From the IMG/VR virus record IMGVR_UViG_3300031456_000011, positions 1 to 41,533 of that record: a DNA stretch of 41,533 bases; one strand, given 5' to 3'. Of the stretch, positions 37,406-41,533 are shown one piece after another. This DNA comes from a virus. Made by a program: the position numbers and the translations under genes. How positions within the stretch are numbered: the stretch's first letter is position 1; every line of letters starts with the position of its first letter. Under the pieces are notes generated by a model, which saw only the letters and a list, made by a program, of their open reading frames with translations, had not been told where the DNA came from and ran no database searches.

Positions 37406-38055
37406 CGCGCACTGAACGGGTGCTGGCCCGCCGCTGGAAGCCGATCGCTCTCCTCGCGTTCCTACTTGCCCTCACCGGCGCCGTCCTCCTGGTGTACGTC
37501 CGCGTCCAGTCCGAAGCGAACCGCGCCGACCAACTGGCCGCCGAGGCCAACCTCCGGGGCAACGCCGTCAGCACGCTCGCAGGCGATGTGCGGGCGCTGC
37601 GCGAGCAAGTCAAGGCCGGCGGGGCAACGCCCGTCGCGCCGGATCCCACCAAGGCCGTCAAGGATCTGGCGGGCCGGGCCGAGGTGCCGGTGCCGATACC
37701 CGGACCGCCAGGCCCCAAGGGCGACAAGGGCGATCCGGGAAAAGCCGCGCCGACGGTCACCCCATCGCCTGGCGCTTCCGGCGCAGCTGGAGTCACTGGA
37801 CTGCAAGGACCCCAGGGTGAACCTGGCGCTGACTCCACCGTCCCCGGCCCGAGCGGACCGCCCGGAAGGGACGGGCGCGACGGTACGAACGGCAAGGACG
37901 GGCAGATCTGCCCCGACGGGTACAGCCTGCAAGCCCCGAGCTACGACCCCGACGCGCTCGTCTGCCGCAAGGACGGCGCCCCCGACCCGAGCCCGAGCAG
38001 CAACAGCGATCTGCTCTCCTTGGGGCTCGACCCGACGCGCCGCCAGTACCCATGA
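37402..38055 (+). CDS. Membrane-anchored collagen-like protein
   Basis: 217-aa protein from GTG 37402 (GTGA overlap). A signal-anchor helix (PIALLAFLLALTGAVLLVYV, about 14-33) is followed by a coiled helix (NRADQLAAEANLRGNAVSTLAGDVRALREQV) and then Gly-x-y repeats (about 97-165): GPPGPKGDKGDPGK, GLQGPQGEPG, GPSGPPGRDGRDGTNGKDG. It ends with a Cys pair (ICPDGY, LVCRKDG) that could form a disulfide. Collagen triplets give trimers, so this is likely a trimeric surface or virion-associated stalk. A UUCG-loop terminator follows. Confidence 0.75.
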   Translation: MTRTERVLARRWKPIALLAFLLALTGAVLLVYVRVQSEANRADQLAAEANLRGNAVSTLAGDVRALREQVKAGGATPVAPDPTKAVKDLAGRAEVPVPIPGPPGPKGDKGDPGKAAPTVTPSPGASGAAGVTGLQGPQGEPGADSTVPGPSGPPGRDGRDGTNGKDGQICPDGYSLQAPSYDPDALVCRKDGAPDPSPSSNSDLLSLGLDPTRRQYP

Positions 38056-38073
38056 CGCAACGAAATCCGTGAC

Positions 38074-38107
38074 GCGGCCCCGCTCTCCTTCGGGAGGGCG
38101 GGGCCGC
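38074..38107 (+). terminator. Strong terminator with UUCG loop
   Basis: GCGGCCCCGC (38074-38083) pairs with GCGGGGCCGC (38098-38107); the inner part CTCC-TTCG-GGAG makes a UUCG tetraloop. It ends the late/lysis transcript and separates it from the accessory block. Confidence 0.8.
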
Positions 38108-38222
38108 TTTCGTCATGTCCGGGATCAGGCACGGTCTTCTACGCTGCGGGCCTGGAGCGACTACACGGCCTCGCGCTGCGGTTGCCGAGTCGCTGGAGCA
38201 TCGACGGAGTGAGGGGAACGCC

Positions 38223-38417
38223 ATGCCGGAATCCCAAGACGAGCCGCTGACCTGGAAGACATCTACGTACACCGACACCACATCGTGCGTCGAGTGGGCA
38301 CGACCCACCGCAAGCGTCCTGGTCCGAGACACCAAGTGCCGCGAGCGGGCCCGCGTGGCGATCACTCGATCCGCGTGGACAGGCTTCGTCGACTGGGCAA
38401 AGACCGCCACCGTCTGA
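38223..38417 (+). CDS. DUF397 small protein (partner of XRE/DUF5753 regulators)
   Basis: 64-aa protein from ATG 38223 (GTGAGGGGAACGCC upstream). The DUF397 pattern is evident: LTWKTSTYTDTTSCVEWA, then ASVLVRDTKCRERARVAITRSAWTGFVDWAK. In Streptomyces these proteins pair with an XRE regulator carrying DUF5753 (the Scr1/Scr2-type systems) and influence development and antibiotic production. The matching regulator is at 39305, with one gene between them. A terminator follows at 38427, so this gene is its own transcript. Confidence 0.85.
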   Translation: MPESQDEPLTWKTSTYTDTTSCVEWARPTASVLVRDTKCRERARVAITRSAWTGFVDWAKTATV

Positions 38418-38426
38418 GTACCGAAA

Positions 38427-38468
38427 GCCCCCTGCCTGGTCTTCGGGACCTCGCAGGGGGCCTTTCTT
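38427..38468 (+). terminator. Terminator after the DUF397 gene
   Basis: GCCCCCTGC (38427-38435) and GCAGGGGGC (38453-38461), followed by CTTTCTT. It lies 10 bp after the stop and separates the DUF397 gene from the DUF6879-like gene. Confidence 0.75.
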
Positions 38469-38500
38469 CGTACGGCCTCGCCGCCTACACAGGCGCCCTG

Positions 38501-38528
38501 TTGCGGACGACGGCGAGCCAGCTACGGT
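38501..38528 (+). promoter_or_regulatory. Promoter candidate for the DUF6879-like gene
   Basis: TTGCGG (38501-38506), 16-bp spacer, TACGGT (38523-38528). This agrees with Streptomyces housekeeping promoters (TTGACr, 16-18, TAnnnT). The ATG and its AGGAGGGG site lie 33 bp downstream. Confidence 0.5.
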
Positions 38529-38560
38529 GCCGCAGACCACCAACCAGGAGGGGAACACCA

Positions 38561-39289
38561 ATGACCCGACGCCTGTGGAAAGTTGGCACCAACAGCGGCA
38601 ACGACGGATGCCCGACCCTGTACGAGATTCCCGGCACGGACCAGTACGTCGTCCAAGGCGACCGCGTCACTGACGCCGACGAACTCGGCCAGCTGGACAA
38701 CCTCACCACGGAGGAGGGCGCCGTCACCGTCCCGCGCGAGCTGCTCGCGAACTTCGGCCCCAAGGAGCCCGTGCACGTGCCCCAGCTCATCAGCTTCGAC
38801 GAGTTCGGCGGCATGTTCGCCAAGCTCAAGCACTCCGCATGGAGGCTGGAGACACGCGGCCGGTACGCCTCCGACGAGGAGACCGACACCTACCGCCAGT
38901 TCGTCGCAGGCGAGGCTGTGACCTGGGACCTGGACGATCCGTGGTGCGTCGGCCGACGCGAACAGAGTGCGCTCGGCAAGCGGTTCGAGCGCGTCCGCAT
39001 CCTCGACGAGCCGCCGACAGAAGGACAGCGGTACCTACTCGACAACGCCCGCCGGAACACGGCGGTAGGCGAGGACATCCGCACCCTGACCCGCAGTAAG
39101 GCGGTCGAACTCGGCCTCCCTGAAGAGGACTTCTGGCTCTTCGACTCACGCGTGGTCGCGCTGCTCCACCACAACGACGCCGACGAGATGACCGGCGTCG
39201 AGCTGATCACCAACCCCGTAGACGTCCTTCGCTACGCGCAGGTTCGCGAGGCTGCTTGGCACCATGCCGTGCCCTACGACCAGGCCTGA
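38561..39289 (+). CDS. DUF6879-like protein with N-terminal extension
   Basis: 242-aa protein from ATG 38561. Residues about 78-240 (FDEFGGMFAKLKHSAWRLETRGRYASDEETDTYRQFVAGE, here in part, then KRFERVRILDEPPTEGQRYLLDNARRN, GLPEEDFWLFDS and VDVLRYAQVREAAWHHA) match the DUF6879 family as I recall it, found beside XRE/DUF5753 regulators in actinobacteria. The first 75 residues (CPTLYEIPGTDQYVVQGDRVTDADELGQL) resemble a small protein usually encoded separately at such loci, so this looks like a natural fusion. Biochemical role unknown. Confidence 0.7.
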   Translation: MTRRLWKVGTNSGNDGCPTLYEIPGTDQYVVQGDRVTDADELGQLDNLTTEEGAVTVPRELLANFGPKEPVHVPQLISFDEFGGMFAKLKHSAWRLETRGRYASDEETDTYRQFVAGEAVTWDLDDPWCVGRREQSALGKRFERVRILDEPPTEGQRYLLDNARRNTAVGEDIRTLTRSKAVELGLPEEDFWLFDSRVVALLHHNDADEMTGVELITNPVDVLRYAQVREAAWHHAVPYDQA

Positions 39290-39304
39290 CGGTAACTTGC
39301 CCGT

Positions 39305-40144
39305 GTGACCACGGACTTCCAGCAGGCCCGCGAGGCCCTCGGCCGCCGTCTACGCGAGCTGAGGGCCGGCCAGACACAGCGGGAACTGGCGGCCGTGCTG
39401 GGGTGGCCGCAGGCCAAGGTCTCGAAGCTGGAGACCGGACGCCAGACGGCCACCCCCGACGACCTCGCTTCCTGGGCCCAGGCCACAGGCCACCCCCAGA
39501 GCACCGAGGAACTCCTGGCCCGACTTCAGAGCCTGGAGACCCACACGCGTTCGTGGCGGCGCCAACTGCGCGCTGGCCACCGCCCCGTGCAGGACGTCCT
39601 CACCATCGAGTACGAGCAGACCGCCGAGTTCCGCGCGTGGCAAGGCGCCCTCATCGTCGGCATCCTCCAGACCCCGGACTACGCCCGGAACATCTTCGCC
39701 CGGTACGCCGAACTCCAGCAGTCACCCCGGGACATCGAGGACGCTGTGCGGGCCCGCGTCCGCCGCCAGGAGCTGCTCTACCAGCCCGGCCGGACCTTCC
39801 ACCTCCTCATGTGGGAAGCCGCTCTTCACGCTGGCGTAGCGCCGCCCGACGTGCTCGCCGCGCAGCTGGACCGGCTGGCCAGCGTCATCGGGCTCGACAC
39901 TGTGCAGCTCGGCATCATCCCGTTCGGCGCGCAGTTCGCCATCCCTCCCGCTAACGGCTTCTGGCTGTACGACGACCGGCTGGTGATCGTCGAGGAGTGG
40001 CATGCCGAGCTGTGGCTGAACGACACGGACACCGTCTCCCTGTACCAGCGCGTGTGGGACACCCTGGACAAGTCGGCGGTCTACGGGACCCAGGCACGGC
40101 GTCTGATCGCGCGCGCCCGGGCACAGGTCTCCGACCTCGCGTGA
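39305..40144 (+). CDS. XRE-family HTH regulator with DUF5753 domain
   Basis: 279-aa protein from GTG 39305. TAACTT (39293-39298) lies 6 nt before the GTG with no Shine-Dalgarno, so a leaderless transcript is likely. Residues 8-62 are the XRE helix-turn-helix (LGRRLRELRAGQTQRELAAVLGWPQAKVSKLETGRQT in parts). DUF5753 follows (about 95-270): IEYEQTAEFRAWQGALIVGILQTPDYAR, RVRRQELLY, FHLLMWEAALHAGV, then LGIIPFGAQFAIPPANGFWLYDDRLVIVE. This is the Scr1-type regulator that acts with DUF397 proteins. It may control its own block and host development genes in the lysogen. Confidence 0.88.
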   Translation: MTTDFQQAREALGRRLRELRAGQTQRELAAVLGWPQAKVSKLETGRQTATPDDLASWAQATGHPQSTEELLARLQSLETHTRSWRRQLRAGHRPVQDVLTIEYEQTAEFRAWQGALIVGILQTPDYARNIFARYAELQQSPRDIEDAVRARVRRQELLYQPGRTFHLLMWEAALHAGVAPPDVLAAQLDRLASVIGLDTVQLGIIPFGAQFAIPPANGFWLYDDRLVIVEEWHAELWLNDTDTVSLYQRVWDTLDKSAVYGTQARRLIARARAQVSDLA

Positions 40145-40222
40145 GAATCACAGCGAATCGCACGTAACAGCAGGCGAATATTCGAGACTCAGGCACCGTG
40201 CCGATTCGCGAACCTCCCTAAC
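40145..40222. promoter_or_regulatory. Nested palindromic control site before the 40223 operon
   Basis: GCGAATCG (40153-40160) and CGATTCGC (40202-40209) form an outer inverted repeat around a perfect 10-bp palindrome CGAATATTCG (40175-40184). The AT content is higher here than around it. Placed between the XRE/DUF5753 regulator and the next operon, it is a likely operator. Confidence 0.55.
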
Positions 40223-40699
40223 GTGCTGGTCATGGCCCACACGAGGATGCGGTTCGCCGAGGTGTACGAGGCCGGGGACGCGTGGCTCGCCGACTGTTCC
40301 ACGCACCCGACCCTCGTCCGCATGACGTGGAACAAGGAAGCCCTCGCCCCGATCGCCGCCGGAACGCACTGGCTGGCCGCCGAGACGGCGCTCATCCCCA
40401 CGATGCAGGCCCTCAACCGGATCCGGGACGAACACCGTGGGCCGGTCCTCGCCGACGTCGAGACGGACACGGCCTGGTGGCTCGTCCCAACCGGCTCCGC
40501 AGTGGAACTGGCCGATCTTCGCCAAGTCACCGTCCAGCGCACGGGATGGACGCTGAACTGCCCGCCCACTGGCTGGAGCCTGGAGGGCCGCCTGTGGCTG
40601 AACCGCCCGGACGGGTCTGGCCGGCTGACCGATCCCGCCGTACTCGCTGCCGCGCTCGGGCCGGGCGGGTACCGACTCCCTACGGAGGCCGCTGGATGA
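40223..40699 (+). CDS. Conserved actinobacterial hypothetical protein of the XRE locus
   Basis: 158 aa from GTG 40223, or 155 aa from ATG 40232. It starts with a helical part (FAEVYEAGDAWLADCSTHPTLVRMTWNKEALAPIAAG in parts), then ETALIPTMQALNRI and a strand-rich core (GPVLADVETDTAWWLVPTG, LRQVTVQRTGWTLNCPPTGWSLEG, RLWLNRPDGSGRLTDP). I recall proteins of this type near XRE/DUF5753 regulators in Streptomyces; the function is not known to me. It is coupled to the next gene by a GATGAG overlap. Confidence 0.55.
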   Translation: MLVMAHTRMRFAEVYEAGDAWLADCSTHPTLVRMTWNKEALAPIAAGTHWLAAETALIPTMQALNRIRDEHRGPVLADVETDTAWWLVPTGSAVELADLRQVTVQRTGWTLNCPPTGWSLEGRLWLNRPDGSGRLTDPAVLAAALGPGGYRLPTEAAG

Positions 40700-40896
40700 G
40701 AACGGACATGGACCCTCCCGTCACACTCGGGCTCCCGCTCGACGAGCCCGTTCCGCCGCCCGACTGCGACGTGTGCGGGGCGCTTGCCCGGCGACGGGCC
40801 GAGGCCACGCAGGCCGGTGACCTCTCGCGCGTCTCGGACTGCAACGTGGAGATCCGTAACCACCACCTCGCGCGCCCCACCAAGGGGAAGCCGTGA
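40696..40896 (+). CDS. Small Cys-pair protein of the XRE locus
   Basis: 66-aa protein from ATG 40696 (overlaps the previous stop). It is Pro/Asp-rich at the start (DPPVTLGLPLDEPVPPPDCDVCG) with a single CDVC pair, then a helix with ARRRAEATQAGDLSRVSDCNVEIRNHHL that ends in basic residues. The Cys pair with the later Cys and His could bind zinc. No known function. Confidence 0.5.
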   Translation: MRTDMDPPVTLGLPLDEPVPPPDCDVCGALARRRAEATQAGDLSRVSDCNVEIRNHHLARPTKGKP

Positions 40897-41102
40897 GCAC
40901 GACCGGATGGCAATGGCGCGATGGGAGCGGCGGGGCCGGCCACATGCAGCGCGTCGCCAGCAACGCCGCGTTCACCCAGACCCAGACGGCCTACCGCGCG
41001 TACATCGACCACGCCAGCGAATGCCACTCATGCGCGGTGGACAGCGCGCAGTGCCCGACGGCCGAGCAGCTCTGGGAGGCGTACAAGGCCGTCCTTTCCT
41101 AA
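40893..41102 (+). CDS. Small hypothetical protein, last gene of the element
   Basis: 69-aa protein from GTG 40893 (overlaps the previous stop). Contains ECHSCAVDSAQCP (CxxC plus Cys) after RAYIDHAS, and ends with AEQLWEAYKAVLS. This Cys pattern recurs in small Streptomyces proteins next to XRE regulators. It closes the accessory operon; terminator hairpins and att follow. Confidence 0.5.
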   Translation: MSTTGWQWRDGSGGAGHMQRVASNAAFTQTQTAYRAYIDHASECHSCAVDSAQCPTAEQLWEAYKAVLS

Positions 41103-41216
41103 GCCTCGTTGCCGGCGCGGCGCCGATCGCGCCGGCGACGAGATGAGCCCGCCCAAGGTGTTGGAGCCGTGAGGCTCTGGACAGGGCACCGAGGGCGGGA
41201 AGGGTGGCCGTCCTAC

Positions 41217-41234
41217 GGGGCGGCCACCCGCCCC
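41217..41234 (+). terminator. Short GC hairpin
   Basis: GGGGCGG (41217-41223), loop CCAC, CCGCCCC (41228-41234), followed by TTCCCC. Probably ends the accessory operon transcript. Confidence 0.6.
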
Positions 41235-41254
41235 TTCCCCTGAGGGGAGAGAAA

Positions 41255-41290
41255 CGGCCCCAGCCAGGACCCCCGACCCGGCTGGGGCCG
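41255..41290. terminator. Perfect 11-bp hairpin terminator
   Basis: CGGCCCCAGCC (41255-41265) and GGCTGGGGCCG (41280-41290), 14-nt loop. It insulates the right att region from phage transcription on either side. Confidence 0.7.
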
Positions 41291-41318
41291 CTGCACGTTC
41301 ACCATGATCATTGCCATT

Positions 41319-41340
41319 CGGGCCAGCAGCGGGCCAGCAG
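41319..41340. repeat. Integrase arm-type site, right copy: tandem 11-mer
   Basis: CGGGCCAGCAG twice (41319-41329 and 41330-41340), identical to the pair at 261-282, including the TT before it. It lies about 94 bp left of the right att repeat, inside the element. Confidence 0.65.
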
Positions 41341-41369
41341 GCGATCACGAGACCCCACCAAAACGGACA

Positions 41370-41404
41370 CGCCCCCAGCTCGAACTAGCTCTGAGCTGGG
41401 GGCG
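41370..41404 (-). terminator. Hairpin just past the tRNA-like 3' end
   Basis: CGCCCCCAGCTC (41370-41381) and GAGCTGGGGGCG (41393-41404), 12-bp perfect stem. Read on the minus strand it begins 7 nt after the tRNA-Lys-like 3' end (41411), exactly where a tRNA gene's terminator would be. The element thus carries a tRNA 3' half together with its terminator. Confidence 0.7.
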
Positions 41405-41410
41405 ATCCCG

Positions 41411-41452
41411 TGGGCCCTGTCGGACTCGAACCGACAACCAATGGATTAAAAG
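41411..41452 (-). tRNA. tRNA-Lys(TTT) 3'-half fragment carried by the element (partial)
   Basis: Same structure as 69-110: anticodon loop CTTTTAA, perfect T-arm and 3' acceptor AGGGCCC. It differs from the left copy at the T-stem pair (GTCGG/CCGAC instead of GTGGG/CCCAC; 41421 and 41433 against 79 and 91), a compensated change, and at two acceptor bases. The 5' half is not present to the right in this window. Confidence 0.75.
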
Positions 41453-41533
41453 TCTGTCGATCGCTCATGGCGTCTCACCCCGCCGAGTTTGCCTCACCCC
41501 ACCAAGCCCCGGCAAGTGCAGGTCAGCGGCATG
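41434..41533. repeat. Right copy of the att direct repeat (attP-like junction)
   Basis: Identical to 92-191 up to the window end. To its left lies the phage right arm (arm repeats 41319-41340); to its right lies sequence equal to the phage left arm (111-191), not a tRNA 5' half. That is the structure of attP rather than of a normal attR, so another copy or a related element may begin here. Confidence 0.75.

Larger units (their letters stand above)
41103..41316. other. Gene-free right end of the element with terminator hairpins
   Basis: No convincing gene. It holds two hairpins: GGGGCGG / CCGCCCC (41217-41234) and CGGCCCCAGCC / GGCTGGGGCCG (41255-41290). A small open frame at 41204-41449 overlaps both hairpins, the arm repeats and the tRNA fragment and is not credible. 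Confidence 0.6.

Noticed and set aside
1-41533. CRISPR array, insertion sequence or rRNA
   Set aside because: No regularly spaced direct repeats of CRISPR length, no transposase, and no rRNA-like segment were seen. The repeat arrays present (7291-7616, 17250-17341, 19323-19713) have short units or irregular spacing.

Overview
The window looks like a temperate siphophage genome integrated in a Streptomyces (or close relative) chromosome. The DNA is very GC-rich, GTG and TTG starts are common, and genes are tightly packed with ATGA/GTGA overlaps. The proteins resemble those of actinobacterial mobile elements. The element is bounded by two copies of a tRNA-Lys 3' half (left 69-110, right 41411-41452). 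A direct repeat of at least 100 bp runs from 92-191 to 41434-41533.

Layout. 92-3404: attL, integrase and its small upstream neighbour, an XRE repressor, and a divergent control region carrying nine GTTCA half-sites. 3401-9224: early DNA metabolism, with an excisionase-like HTH protein, a primase-helicase, an iteron-rich gap that looks like a replication origin (7291-7616), and an SF2 helicase. 9284-10438: a C5-cytosine methyltransferase gene that hides a second, ribosome-binding-site-equipped ORF in another frame. 10435-12757: small zinc-ribbon, membrane and HTH proteins. 12754-17238: a module resembling the intermycelial transfer genes of Streptomyces plasmids and AICEs (Spd-like membrane proteins and an FtsK/TraB-like translocase), followed by a repeat array that could be its DNA recognition site. 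17426-19509: small genes separated by strong hairpins, ending with an HNH protein and a repeat-rich gap before terminase. 19867-29101: the HK97-type head and neck block (terminase, portal, protease, capsid, connectors, two paralogous tail-tube-like proteins). 29114-35903: tail chaperones with a -1 slippery site, tape measure and tail-tip proteins. 35964-38055: lysis genes (amidase endolysin, holin candidates) and a membrane-anchored collagen-like protein. 38223-41102: a probable lysogenic-conversion block (DUF397, DUF6879-like, XRE/DUF5753 regulator and three small companions). 41103-41533: terminators, integrase arm repeats and the right att copy.

How it works together. Integrase acts on att copies flanked by identical tandem 11-bp arm repeats. 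The repressor region controls lysogeny. Primase-helicase and helicase flank the presumed origin. Head, tail and lysis genes are a standard siphophage late operon. The unusual parts are the plasmid-like DNA transfer module in a phage genome, the overprinted ORF in the methyltransferase, and a right border that reads as a rebuilt phage attP rather than a phage-host junction, which suggests tandem copies of the element. Functional statements rest on reading the sequence and family knowledge; no database search was run.
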